A stretch of 64,000 nt of DNA from Paenibacillus polymyxa M1. Its GTDB lineage: Bacteria; Bacillota; Bacilli; Paenibacillales; Paenibacillaceae. This document shows positions 1-9,184 of this stretch, in pieces (position 1 is the stretch's first letter; every line of letters begins with the position of its first letter). The translations under genes were made by a program, and so were the position numbers. The stretch is from positions 1,991,501 through 2,055,500 of the forward strand of contig NC_017542.1 in NCBI RefSeq assembly GCF_000237325.1, read 5' to 3'. The notes below the pieces were generated by a model. It saw only the letters and a program-made list of their open reading frames with translations, was not told the DNA's origin and ran no database searches.

Positions 1-2
1 GT

Positions 3-272
3 AAATACAAACATGATGTAGATGTGTATGGCATCAATGTAACTCGCTATGATCGATTGGAGGATGTGCAGAAGTTTTCCCGTTCTTTAGCCCTCCGATT
101 TCCTATTTTACTGGATGAACAAGGAGCGTTGTTTGAACAATTTGGAGGAGTGGCTTTTCCGACTCATGTAACGATTGATGACCATGGACGGGTACGAGAA
201 ATTATAATCGGCATGCTCAGTGAACGAGAGTTGGAGTGTAAAATAGAAGCACTTTCAAAAAAAATAAGGTGA
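3..272 (+). CDS. Thioredoxin-fold (ResA/TlpA-like) protein, 5' end outside window
   Basis: The reading frame is open from the left edge, so the gene begins before the window and only its C-terminal 89 residues are seen. They have the beta-strand pattern of a redoxin: an ILLDE strand, then FGGVAFPTHVTID, where FPT occupies the cis-proline position, then a charged beta-turn and a final helix. The CxxC active site would lie upstream and cannot be checked. The family reduces disulfides or delivers thiols outside the membrane. Peroxiredoxin of the AhpC/TSA type is the alternative. Confidence 0.6.
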   Translation, partial: KYKHDVDVYGINVTRYDRLEDVQKFSRSLALRFPILLDEQGALFEQFGGVAFPTHVTIDDHGRVREIIIGMLSERELECKIEALSKKIR

Positions 273-312
273 CTTTGGGGGCTGATATAGACCTCCAATG
301 TCACCTTATTGT
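256..312 (-). terminator. Terminator for cimA, possibly bidirectional
   Basis: AATAAGGTGAc (263-272) is matched by gTCACCTTATT (300-310), with a shorter GGGGG/CCTCC pairing inside. The A-run at 256-264 reads as a T-run on the minus strand, so it best serves cimA. The stem starts inside the last codons of the upstream plus-strand gene. Confidence 0.75.
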
Positions 313-329
313 CTCATTGTAGTAGTTGA

Positions 330-1946
330 TTAGTGGTTAACTAATCCGTGATGAGTAAGCTCTGTTTGTTCATTTTTTGGAGTTGGTGCTTCCAACAATG
401 CATAACGGAAGCTGTCCAAGAGAGCTTCCCAGCTAGCTTCAATAACATTTTCGGATACGCCTACGTTACTCCAGACGTCCTCGTAATTTTTGGACTCAAT
501 GAGCACGCGTACCTTGGCGGCAGTGGCGTCTTTTTCGTCGAGTACACGCACCTTGTAGTCAGCCAAATGCATGTCTCGCAAGGCTGGGAAATACTGAGAA
601 AGAGCCTTGCGGAGTGCATTATCAAGTGCGTTGACAGGACCATTTCCTTCAGCTGCGGTATAGACACTTGTCCCTGCAACATTCAGCTTTAAGAATGCCT
701 CGGAGACGACCGATCGCCCCGCTGTTTTTTCCACCAGCACCTTAAAGGATTCAAATGAGAACATTTCCTTCACTTCACCGCCGGCTTCACGAATAAGCAA
801 TTCCAACGAAGCATCCGCGCCTTCAAACTGATAGCCCTGATGCTCAAGTTCCTTGATACGACTAATGACGCCACGTGCCTCATCACTGGACGGATCAAGG
901 GTGATGCCCAGTTCTTGCGCCTTGGATACAACGTTGCTTTGTCCGGCCAGTTCGGAGACCAAGACCCGCTGCTTGTTCCCCACAAGTTCAGGAGCGATGT
1001 GCTCATAAGTTCGTGAGTCGCGCAGAATAGCTGACACGTGAATGCCCCCCTTATGGGCAAAAGCAGCATTGCCAACATAAGGCTGGTTGACAGGCAGATT
1101 GACGTTGGCGACTTCACTCACAAAGCGAGCTGTATTGTGGAGTTGTTTTAGCTTCTCGGGATCTAGACAGTCGTAGCCCAGTTTAAGCTGCAAGTTCGGA
1201 ATGACGGAGCATAGGTTGGCATTACCGCACCGTTCACCGTAGCCGTTGATGGTACCTTGGACCTGTCTTGCGCCTGCTTGAATTGCACTGAGTGAGTTGG
1301 CTACTGCCAATTCGCAATCATTGTGTGTATGAATGCCCAACTGTGACTTCGTTAGCTGGCTTTGCAGTGTAGTGACAATTTCATGTATTTCATGCGGTAG
1401 GGTACCGCCGTTGGTATCACACATCACGAGCCAATCCGCGCCTGCTTCCTCAGCTTTTTTCATAACGGCGAGTGCATACTCGGGGTTGTTTTTATATCCG
1501 TCAAAAAAATGCTCGGCATCAAAAATAACTTCCATGCCCCCTTGCTTTAAAAAGGCGATGGAGTCGTAAATCATAGACAGATTTTCCTCCAGTGTTGTCT
1601 GTAAAGCAGTGTGCACATGAAAATCCCATGATTTACCGACCAGAGTAGCGGCCTGAGCGCCGGATTCCAGAATCCGTTGCAGATTGACATCCTGCGCTGC
1701 GATGCTATCTTTGCGGCGCGTGCTGCCGAAGGCGACAATCTTTGCCTGAAGGCCTAGTTCTTGTACCCGTTTGAAAAATTCAATATCCTTGCTGTTGCTC
1801 CCGGGAATCCCGCCTTCAATATAGTGAACACCGAGATCATCGAGTTTTTTGGCGATTTTCAATTTGTCATCAGCAGATAAGCTAATTCCTTCTCCTTGAG
1901 TGCCATCTCGCAGCGTTGTGTCAAAGATAGAAATAGCGGTGGACAT
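330..1946 (-). CDS. cimA: (R)-citramalate synthase
   Basis: Condenses pyruvate and acetyl-CoA to citramalate, a threonine-independent route to 2-oxobutyrate and isoleucine. The 538-residue protein opens with the HMGL/IPMS signature FDTTLRDGTQGEG. It continues with the TIM-barrel metal motif HTHND and the second signature around NGYGERCGNANL, and has the C-terminal LeuA-type regulatory domain. The IEGGIPGSNSKD stretch and the length (about 530) are typical of the CimA branch rather than 2-isopropylmalate synthase. The ATG at 1946 is chosen because AAGGAGGAG lies 5 nt upstream; the frame stays open to 2003 without a ribosome site. Substrate choice is inferred from the subfamily. Confidence 0.9.
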   Translation of the reverse strand: MSTAISIFDTTLRDGTQGEGISLSADDKLKIAKKLDDLGVHYIEGGIPGSNSKDIEFFKRVQELGLQAKIVAFGSTRRKDSIAAQDVNLQRILESGAQAATLVGKSWDFHVHTALQTTLEENLSMIYDSIAFLKQGGMEVIFDAEHFFDGYKNNPEYALAVMKKAEEAGADWLVMCDTNGGTLPHEIHEIVTTLQSQLTKSQLGIHTHNDCELAVANSLSAIQAGARQVQGTINGYGERCGNANLCSVIPNLQLKLGYDCLDPEKLKQLHNTARFVSEVANVNLPVNQPYVGNAAFAHKGGIHVSAILRDSRTYEHIAPELVGNKQRVLVSELAGQSNVVSKAQELGITLDPSSDEARGVISRIKELEHQGYQFEGADASLELLIREAGGEVKEMFSFESFKVLVEKTAGRSVVSEAFLKLNVAGTSVYTAAEGNGPVNALDNALRKALSQYFPALRDMHLADYKVRVLDEKDATAAKVRVLIESKNYEDVWSNVGVSENVIEASWEALLDSFRYALLEAPTPKNEQTELTHHGLVNH

Positions 1947-2239
1947 GAGGGACTCCTCCTTCGCGGATTGCTCAGATTGGTAATGCTCTGCTTTTTTAAG
2001 CACATTAATTTAGTTGTTTAACGCTTAAAAACAGGAAAGCGTTAGTTTGTCGTGTTCGTATGATAGTCGATTATAACAACTAATGACTTCAAATGTAATA
2101 TATAATTATCATTTTTGAGCGCAAAACCTATATTTTTTATGTAAAATAGAAATAGTATGCAAGGGTGATTTAAGTATAAAATCAAAGGACATATTCTTGA
2201 TCTAACGAATGAATTCATAGTTAAAAAGAAGGGTTGAGC

Positions 2240-3520
2240 ATGAAAGATGTCAGTGCTTATTATCCGGTTGGTGGACGAGTTATTCTGCATGTGGATATGA
2301 ACGCATTTTATTGTTCTGTTCATGCAGCGGAGGAGCCGGAAAAATATAAAGGATTGCCTACCGCAGTGGCAGGCAGCAGTGAGCTGCGCAAAGGTGTAAT
2401 TGTAACTTGCTCTTATGAAGCACGACGATTGGGCATTTCAACTGGGATGGTTGTTCAGCAGGCTCGTCGGATTTGTCCGCAGCTCATCATAATACAGCCT
2501 GATTTTCATTTATACCGTCGTTATTCCAAAGCATTTATGAGTATTGCTTACTCGTATACGCCTATGCTGGAAGCAACTTCAATTGATGAGTGTTATCTAG
2601 ATATTTCCGGTTCCAAGCAGTTTGGAACACCTTTGGATATTGCCGAGGAGATTCAGCGTAGAGTAGAAGAAGAGCTAGGCTTGCCTTGCTCAATTGGGGT
2701 AGCACCCAACAAACTGCTAGCCAAAATGGCCTCTGATCTGAAAAAGCCACGCGGGATATCTGTTCTACGTTTGCGTGATGTACCCAACATTTTGTGGAAC
2801 CTTCCATGTGGTCAATTGTTTGGTGTGGGTCGCAAGACTGCAGACAAGCTTCTACAAATGAACATTCGCACCATTGGGCAACTGGCTAAGGCAGATGAAC
2901 ACATGCTGGTTAGCATATTTGGGGTAACTGGTTCTTGGTTAAAATTGGCGGCAAACGGAATTAACCATTCTCAAGTCAGCACTGAACGGGAGCCGAACAA
3001 ATCCATCGGTCACACAACCACTCTGCCTATGGATGTAGTAAAGTTGGAAGAAGCCCAAAGGGTACTGCTTAACATTAGTGATCAGGTAGCTCGGCGGCTT
3101 CGACGACAAGGGATGCTGGCAGGAGGTATCCAACTGACGATTCGGACCCCGGATATGAAGACCTTTACGCGTTCTCAAGTCAGGAGTACGCCTACGGAAA
3201 GTGCAGAAGACATATATAAGGAAGCTTGTGCATTGTATCGTCGCCATTGGGGAGAGGATAAGCCAGTGCGTTTGTTGGGGATTACGCTGCAACAGCTCAT
3301 TCCAAAGGAGGAAGCGGCAGTTCAATTAGATCTATTTGAATACCAAGACCAGCCTAAAAAAGAAAGTTTACTGAAAACGATGGATGCGCTGCGGGATAAG
3401 TTTGGTGAAAATGCAATTTTGACTGCGGGGATGCTGGGAGATGATCCTTCAGTACTTCTTCGTAATTCCAAGCTGCGCGGAACTTCGCTGCAAAAAGACA
3501 ATCTACCTACTCCAGAGTGA
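2240..3520 (+). CDS. dinB: DNA polymerase IV (Y-family translesion polymerase)
   Basis: Error-prone polymerase that copies past DNA lesions. The 426-residue protein has the first metal motif HVDMNAFY near the N-terminus; its Tyr is the steric-gate position that excludes ribonucleotides. The second acidic motif is SIDECYLD, followed by helix-hairpin-helix text around FGVGRKTADKLL and the little-finger domain. QLDLF near residue 365 fits the sliding-clamp binding consensus. ATG 2240 follows AGAAGGG by 6 nt; an in-frame TTG at 2234 has no room for a ribosome site. No GAAC-N4-GTTC LexA box was seen just upstream, so SOS control is not evident here. Confidence 0.93.
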   Translation: MKDVSAYYPVGGRVILHVDMNAFYCSVHAAEEPEKYKGLPTAVAGSSELRKGVIVTCSYEARRLGISTGMVVQQARRICPQLIIIQPDFHLYRRYSKAFMSIAYSYTPMLEATSIDECYLDISGSKQFGTPLDIAEEIQRRVEEELGLPCSIGVAPNKLLAKMASDLKKPRGISVLRLRDVPNILWNLPCGQLFGVGRKTADKLLQMNIRTIGQLAKADEHMLVSIFGVTGSWLKLAANGINHSQVSTEREPNKSIGHTTTLPMDVVKLEEAQRVLLNISDQVARRLRRQGMLAGGIQLTIRTPDMKTFTRSQVRSTPTESAEDIYKEACALYRRHWGEDKPVRLLGITLQQLIPKEEAAVQLDLFEYQDQPKKESLLKTMDALRDKFGENAILTAGMLGDDPSVLLRNSKLRGTSLQKDNLPTPE

Positions 3521-3630
3521 ACTTAGGGGAGAATGATGGTCAGTATCAGTAACACACGTTATAAGCGTTTTTTGCATGAAGGATAAAGGAAAATAATTTG
3601 TAATAATTTTGGGTTTGTATTAATATGTGA

Positions 3631-3924
<294 letters not shown>

Positions 3925-3946
3925 GTGTAAGTTTTTTGGACAGGCA

Positions 3947-4008
3947 TAGCACCGACAGTACCCTTCACCGTATAACGGTGAAAGCATGCTGACGGTGCTG
4001 TTTTTTTT
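3947..4008 (+). terminator. Rho-independent terminator after fer
   Basis: AGCACCG (3947-3953) pairs with CGGTGCT near 3993-3999. An inner hairpin TTCACCG-TATAA-CGGTGAA lies inside, and eight T residues follow (4001-4008). Confidence 0.9.
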
Positions 4009-4085
4009 ATGTGCTGTCCATCAGGCCCATTGTGACCGATATACATAATAGTAAGCATGCAAGATTACACGATCAGGAGGATCCG

Positions 4086-5516
4086 ATGGACCATTCGCCT
4101 CATCTTAAATCGTATGTCAAAAAGCACCCTGATAATAAAATGGCCTGGTATTTACTCGGTAAAGAGTATGAAAGCAACGGTCAGGAAGGCAAAGCGAATT
4201 ATTGCTTCAATCGTGCAGGAGAAGTGTTCGAAGCCTTTGAGCATAAACAGATTCCGGCAGACGTATGGATGGAATATCAGGATAAACTGGTTCAGATGTC
4301 CAAGGAGAAGGAGCGGAGAACCGCTCGAACACGTCATCTTTTAACTGCCTTAATGGTACTTCTGCTCATCTGGGTCCCTTCAGCCAATTCACCGAGCACT
4401 TCACCTAAGAGCGCATCCGTTCCATCCGGAACTGAGCATGCAGCGATTGATCATGTCGAAGTTGCGAAAGTGGCTAATGCAGATCCAAAGAAGAGGGCAC
4501 AAAACGGTGAGCCTTATGCTGGTGGTGTGTTTACAGCTCAAGCCAGGCAAGGAAGTGGGGCTGGAACAGCGCTTACGGATATGTTGGCAAAGACGAGTCA
4601 AATGCCGTCCAAGACCACAGTGCTGGGCATGGAGCAGAGTGGGGCGTGGCTGATCTGGAGAGAAGGTATGAAGCCGTTACTTAGTGTACAGAACAAGGGA
4701 AACGGCGGATTAGCTATTCAGTCTTACGACGCCGCTGCATGTGCTTGCAAGCCGTCGGACAGTGAGAAACTCCGCATAACAGGTCTAAAATGGGCTGCCG
4801 GACAGGAAGAGCTGGCTGTGCTGAATAGCGCCATGCGCGCTTATCGTTCGCAGCATCAACGTCTTCCCCAGAGTCTTGAGGAACTGACCCGAGATTTTCC
4901 CAATAACACAATGTACGGTACGACTGACGGGATGAAGAAGGCTTTTACACCTATCCGTAATTTACTTGCTTCTCCAGCACAGGGAACAGGGAAGGCAGGA
5001 GATCAGAACGCTGACTCAGCGGCTGAAAGCAGTCTACTGCTGGCATCTTCATTGCACGGACGGCCTTTTCTGGAGCAACCGCTACGAATTGTGGTAGACA
5101 AATCCAAACACAGGCTAGCATTGGTGAGCGGCAATATACTTATTCGCAATTATCCCATCGGTTTGGGCGGAGAAAGAACGCCGGAAGGGAAATTTGTGAT
5201 TACCGATAAAGTCGTAAATCCGAACGGCAAATCCAACGGTGAGTTTGGCAGTCGTGGTATGCAACTGTCTGCAACAAATTATGCTATCCATGGTACGAAC
5301 GAGCCCGAAAGTATCGGCAAAAATGAGTCGCTGGGTTGTGTCCGCATGGGGAAGGAAGACGTGGAGGAATTGTTTGCACTCGTACCTTCAGGTACGGAGG
5401 TGGTTATTGGTAACGGGGGACTGCCTGATCAAGTGCTTGTACCTAGTTCCCGATTTACGAGTGAGCCGCAGCACGACCAGACGAATCCCCACAAAACCTA
5501 TCACTGGCTAAATTAA
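4086..5516 (+). CDS. Membrane-anchored L,D-transpeptidase (YkuD domain)
   Basis: Cell-wall cross-linking enzyme of the YkuD family (476 residues). Residues 1-80 are cytoplasmic and helical, TPR-like in flavour (MAWYLLGKEYESNGQEGKA), followed by one membrane segment at about 84-99. A long variable outer region follows. The catalytic domain starts near LRIVVDKSKHRL and carries IHGTNEPESIGKNESLGCVRM, in the usual HxxT...SxGC(V/I)R arrangement; Cys418 is the nucleophile. ATG 4086 follows AGGAGG by 5 nt. The cytoplasmic extension is unusual, since many family members have LysM or just a signal peptide. It suggests coupling to an internal partner (inference). Confidence 0.88.
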   Translation: MDHSPHLKSYVKKHPDNKMAWYLLGKEYESNGQEGKANYCFNRAGEVFEAFEHKQIPADVWMEYQDKLVQMSKEKERRTARTRHLLTALMVLLLIWVPSANSPSTSPKSASVPSGTEHAAIDHVEVAKVANADPKKRAQNGEPYAGGVFTAQARQGSGAGTALTDMLAKTSQMPSKTTVLGMEQSGAWLIWREGMKPLLSVQNKGNGGLAIQSYDAAACACKPSDSEKLRITGLKWAAGQEELAVLNSAMRAYRSQHQRLPQSLEELTRDFPNNTMYGTTDGMKKAFTPIRNLLASPAQGTGKAGDQNADSAAESSLLLASSLHGRPFLEQPLRIVVDKSKHRLALVSGNILIRNYPIGLGGERTPEGKFVITDKVVNPNGKSNGEFGSRGMQLSATNYAIHGTNEPESIGKNESLGCVRMGKEDVEELFALVPSGTEVVIGNGGLPDQVLVPSSRFTSEPQHDQTNPHKTYHWLN

Positions 5517-5543
5517 CGTTTTGATGCCACTGCTACTTGTTGT

Positions 5544-5690
5544 TTAACGAGTTCCTGCTTGTGCTAAAACAATGACCAGAACAATCACAATGATGAGTAG
5601 AACAAAGCTGACGGCGGTCCAAACAATCGCTTTCTTGTTCACCTCATCCTTTTTCTTTTGCAGACTGGGCGGTTTGCGCTTGGTCTTCAT
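5544..5690 (-). CDS. 48-residue single-span membrane protein, unknown
   Basis: A short gene with good coding signs. ATG at 5690 is preceded on the minus strand by AGAGGGA with 8 nt spacing. The product starts MKTKRKPPSLQKKKDE, a strongly basic cytoplasmic tail, followed by one hydrophobic helix (about 20 residues rich in Val, Ile and Leu) and ending AQAGTR. This is a classic N-in small membrane protein. It lies alone between two plus-strand genes. I do not recognise the family; conservation across Paenibacillus would confirm it. Confidence 0.65.
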   Translation of the reverse strand: MKTKRKPPSLQKKKDEVNKKAIVWTAVSFVLLIIVIVLVIVLAQAGTR

Positions 5691-5908
5691 ATCAGCAATC
5701 CCTCTTTTCTTGCGGGCTAAGATCCTGTCTTACTATGTCCATTGTAAATGGTTTGATTATACATTTTCAATGACATCTCCATGACAACTGAATTGTTCTG
5801 ATATTGGACCTCGCAAATTACTTTCTTTTTGGTATGGAAAAAGCTAAACTATTTTGTAGAGATGTTTTTTTAGGATTGTGCAAGGGCATAGAACGGAGTG
5901 GATGAATC

Positions 5909-7003
5909 GTGTTGTATCGAAGGATTGCGAAACCTGTTTTTTTCAAAATGAGTCCAGAGAGGGCCCATCATGTAGTCATTGACGGCTTAAAGCATGCGGG
6001 CTCACTTCCCGGTGGAGCAGCGACGTTGCGAGGGATGTATGGAGTCAAGGAAACGGAAGATCTTGCCGTTGATCTGTTTGGTATTCATTTTCCCAACCCG
6101 ATTGGACTGGCTGCGGGACTGGATAAAAATGCTGAAGCGGTTGTCGGTTTTTCTTCCATCGGTTTTGGTTTTATGGAAGTAGGCACGGTGACACCTGTCG
6201 GACAGCCCGGCAATGATCAGCCCCGGTTGTTTCGACTGCCTCCCGATGAGGCATTAGTCAATCGGATGGGCTTTAACAATCTGGGTGCTGAGAGCATGGC
6301 CCAGCGTTTGGCTACCCTTAAACATCGACCTGTGCCGATTGCTGTTAATATCGGTAAAAATAAAGTAACGCCAAATGAGGATGCCCATAAGGACTATGAG
6401 AAATGTATTTCCGCACTGTATCCGTATGCGGACTTCTTTGTAGTAAACATTAGTTCGCCCAATACCCCGGATTTACGAAAACTCCAGCATGGCAGTGAAC
6501 TGAAGTCGTTACTGGAAGCGGTTCGGGCAGAGATGGGAGTTCAGGCGACAAAGTATGGTAAAGCCAAGTCTGTACTGGTCAAAATTGCACCGGATGTATC
6601 GGACGAGGAATTGGAATATATGACGGATGCGATTGCGGCCAGCGGAGTGGATGGCATTATTGCGACGAACACGACGATATCCAGGACGGGTCTGACGCAT
6701 CGAAATGCAAGTGAAACCGGAGGATTGAGTGGTAAGCCGCTACGTGACCGTTCCACAGAGGTCATTGGACGGGTATACCGCCAGACGGAAGGGAAGCTGC
6801 CTATTATTGGATCAGGCGGTATTTTTACCAGTCGTGATGCCTATGACAAAATTAAAGCAGGCGCTAGCCTGATTGAAATTTATACAGCATTGATTTACGA
6901 AGGGCCGGAAGTAAACCGGGCTATACATGCCGGTCTGCGTGAGCTGCTTCGAAAGGACGGCTTTAGACACATTACCGAGGCTGTTGGTGCAGCTCATAGA
7001 TAA
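5909..7003 (+). CDS. pyrD: Dihydroorotate dehydrogenase, class 2 (quinone-linked)
   Basis: Oxidises dihydroorotate to orotate in pyrimidine synthesis, passing electrons to membrane quinone. The 364-residue protein has the N-terminal helical membrane region typical of class 2 (MLYRRIAKPVFFKMSPERAH). It then has FMN-barrel motifs NPIGLAAGLDKN, NRMGFNN and VNISSPNTPDLR, the last with the catalytic Ser of class 2, plus ATNTT and the phosphate site GSGGI. GTG 5909 follows GGAGTGG by 7 nt. It is first of a likely operon with relQ, away from other pyr genes. Bacillus subtilis uses the NAD-linked class 1B enzyme instead. Confidence 0.95.
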   Translation: MLYRRIAKPVFFKMSPERAHHVVIDGLKHAGSLPGGAATLRGMYGVKETEDLAVDLFGIHFPNPIGLAAGLDKNAEAVVGFSSIGFGFMEVGTVTPVGQPGNDQPRLFRLPPDEALVNRMGFNNLGAESMAQRLATLKHRPVPIAVNIGKNKVTPNEDAHKDYEKCISALYPYADFFVVNISSPNTPDLRKLQHGSELKSLLEAVRAEMGVQATKYGKAKSVLVKIAPDVSDEELEYMTDAIAASGVDGIIATNTTISRTGLTHRNASETGGLSGKPLRDRSTEVIGRVYRQTEGKLPIIGSGGIFTSRDAYDKIKAGASLIEIYTALIYEGPEVNRAIHAGLRELLRKDGFRHITEAVGAAHR

Positions 7004-7037
7004 AAAAGTGTTGTCGGAAGAGACAGGAGGTACGGGG

Positions 7038-7850
7038 ATGGACGGAAGAGACTGGGGAACATTTTTGCTGCCATACGATCAGGCGGTGGAGGAACTTAAG
7101 GTCAAGTTCAAAACAATGCGTGCGGAGCTGAAAAAGCGCGAGGAATACGCTCCTATCGAATTCGTAACTGGACGGGTTAAAAAAATATCCAGCATCCTCG
7201 ATAAGGCGAAGAGATTGCAGGTTTCACCTGATCAGCTGGAGACGGGGATCGAGGATATTGCCGGCATTCGCATCATGTGTCAATTCGTAGAGGATATTCG
7301 GCGGGTAGCCGAATATATTCGAAGACGTAAGGATTTGACGGTATTGTATGAAAAGGACTATATCACCAATTATAAAGATAGCGGCTATCGCAGCTTTCAT
7401 ATGATTGTGGAGTACCCGGTTCAGACAGCAGTGGGGTTAAAAATTGTGCTGGCCGAAATTCAAATCCGTACGTTGGCTATGAATTTTTGGGCAACCATAG
7501 AGCATTCTCTTAGCTATAAGTATCGTGAGAGCTTGCCGGATGATATGCGGGCCCGGTTGAAAAAGGCGGCTGAGGCAGCCTTTGTGTTGGATAATGAAAT
7601 GTCTTCCATCCGTCTTGAAATATTGGAAGCGCAGAAGAAGTTCGAGGATGAAGCCAATATCGTATCCAAAGTCCTAACAGGCATGCACCGTCTTTATTTC
7701 TACCATAAAATTAGTGAAACGATTGAGGCGCAGCGCAGATTTAATGAACTGTGGGAGCGGCACGACATGGAAGGAATCAAGCAGCTGCATGATGAGGTCA
7801 AGGAGATGCTGGAAGCTTCAACTAAGGAAGAAGACAGGGATGAGTTTTAA
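7038..7850 (+). CDS. relQ: Small alarmone synthetase RelQ (GTP pyrophosphokinase)
   Basis: Transfers pyrophosphate from ATP to GTP/GDP to make (p)ppGpp. The 270-residue protein is one RelA/SpoT synthetase domain without hydrolase or regulatory domains. Visible motifs are GIEDIAGIRIMC, YRSFHMIV and EIQIRTLAMNFWATIEHSLSY. A C-terminal helical tail serves in tetramer formation in known RelQ proteins. ATG 7038 follows CAGGAGG by 7 nt. It lies 34 nt behind pyrD and its stop codon abuts the next start, so the three genes are probably co-transcribed. Confidence 0.93.
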   Translation: MDGRDWGTFLLPYDQAVEELKVKFKTMRAELKKREEYAPIEFVTGRVKKISSILDKAKRLQVSPDQLETGIEDIAGIRIMCQFVEDIRRVAEYIRRRKDLTVLYEKDYITNYKDSGYRSFHMIVEYPVQTAVGLKIVLAEIQIRTLAMNFWATIEHSLSYKYRESLPDDMRARLKKAAEAAFVLDNEMSSIRLEILEAQKKFEDEANIVSKVLTGMHRLYFYHKISETIEAQRRFNELWERHDMEGIKQLHDEVKEMLEASTKEEDRDEF

Positions 7851-8420
7851 ATGGTGAACCCTTCCTATGAACCGTTGTACGTAACTTATTTGGTATACTT
7901 CAATCGGGATCGGGATTACTTTGAATGTCATGAGGTACTGGAAGAGCTGTGGCTTAAGCTGGACCGAGACCCTGTATATAAAGGTTTACTGCAAATTGCT
8001 GTAGGACTGTATCATTTTCGCAATGGTAACTATCGTGGTGGATACATGATGCTGGACAGTGCGGTACATAGGCTGGAGCATGCTGCTTCGCACGCGCTGG
8101 GCATTAATATGGCGAAGCTGGTAGATGAGGCGCGCGCTTGCGCTCGGCAGCTTGCTGAAGCTGTTATGGAAGGTTCGGAAGAGCTTCAACGTCAACCGCC
8201 GGTTTATCGGGATTTGACGATTGAAATTGTCGAGCCCGGACTGCGTCAGGCCGTGGAGAAGGCATCATCGTCCGTTCCAGTCAATATCCCTCAGCAGAGA
8301 GGTCCTCGGCGTGGGGAAAAGCATGAGCAGCGTCAGCAGGCGCTGGAAGCTTCGATTAGGCGAAGACAGGCCGCTGGGAGCTTACGCTCAGCTACAGTGG
8401 AAACGAAGGATGCGCCTTGA
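7851..8420 (+). CDS. DUF309 family protein
   Basis: A 189-residue protein with the DUF309 helical core: FNRDRDYFECHEVLEELW followed by QIAVGLYHFRNGNYRGGYMMLDSA. The ATG touches the relQ stop codon with no gap, which implies translational coupling. The His and Glu residues in the helical pair are conserved in the family, whose biochemical role is unknown. The last 60 residues are basic and low in complexity. It shares the fate of relQ transcription and ends in a terminator. Confidence 0.85.
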   Translation: MVNPSYEPLYVTYLVYFNRDRDYFECHEVLEELWLKLDRDPVYKGLLQIAVGLYHFRNGNYRGGYMMLDSAVHRLEHAASHALGINMAKLVDEARACARQLAEAVMEGSEELQRQPPVYRDLTIEIVEPGLRQAVEKASSSVPVNIPQQRGPRRGEKHEQRQQALEASIRRRQAAGSLRSATVETKDAP

Positions 8421-8436
8421 TGTTGTAGCGCATAAT

Positions 8437-8479
8437 AAAAGAGCAGCCCGATCCGTTTTATAGGGATCGGGCTGCTTTA
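8437..8479. terminator. Bidirectional terminator
   Basis: GAGCAGCCCGATCC (8441-8454) pairs with GGATCGGGCTGCTT (8463-8476). Flanking A and T residues let it end both the relQ operon and the converging minus-strand thioredoxin gene. Confidence 0.88.
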
Positions 8480-8505
8480 TCATTGTCAGGTGTGAGGACA
8501 TTTGT

Positions 8506-9033
8506 CTAAGAGGTCACGTTCTTTTTATATTTCTCAAAGAAGGCTTTGAAATCGTCGAGTGTGTATCCGTTGTCTGAAGGACTTTCCTTCAATCCACCTA
8601 CCATACGTTCCTTTTCCACGCCTTTTTCGTAATAAACAAGCGTAGGTGTATACTCAATCTTGTACTTGTCCCAGCCAGCCTCATACTCACGCAGGTTAAA
8701 TTCGTGCATCGTAATGTTCTCCTGCTTGCTCAAAGGCATGAGCTTAGGAGTGGTGGCACGGCAGTGAACACAGTCAGACGCGAAATGATAGACGAAAAAA
8801 CTTTCCTTTTTGTCAATTTTACTTTGTAGATCTTCTGGCTTAATAATTTGCTGATAGTTTGGATCGTTTAGCAGTTCCTGGGTAGTAGGACTTAACGAGG
8901 CTGTGGAAACGCCGTACAGCTTGTTTTTAGTGCCTGAGTTTAAAGCGAGCAGCACTCCAAGCAAAATGATAAGCACAACAAAAAAGCCAATGACAGGTAT
9001 AAGCTTTTTTTTGTTGGATTTTTGTGCGTTCAA
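8506..9033 (-). CDS. Membrane-anchored thioredoxin-like protein
   Basis: A 175-residue protein with a lysine-rich start, one membrane helix at about residues 11-32, and an outward-facing thioredoxin fold. The active site is CVHC (Cys88, Cys91) after FFVYHFASD; YTPTLVYY supplies the cis-proline. It probably works on thiol-disulfide exchange at the outer membrane face. TTG 9033 is chosen because AGGAGAG lies 6 nt upstream; the longer TTG frame at 9051 would consume that site. It is a single gene with a shared convergent terminator. Confidence 0.85.
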   Translation of the reverse strand: MNAQKSNKKKLIPVIGFFVVLIILLGVLLALNSGTKNKLYGVSTASLSPTTQELLNDPNYQQIIKPEDLQSKIDKKESFFVYHFASDCVHCRATTPKLMPLSKQENITMHEFNLREYEAGWDKYKIEYTPTLVYYEKGVEKERMVGGLKESPSDNGYTLDDFKAFFEKYKKNVTS

Positions 9034-9184
9034 TGGAATCTCTCCTATCAAAATCTAAAATATGTAACTATGAACCTCATTATTATACAACATTACAGCT
9101 TGTAGTGAAAGTTTGTAAATCACACAGATATTGCCGGCTAACAGGTTGATTATGGTACAATAAAATTTATTTTAACAGGACAGG

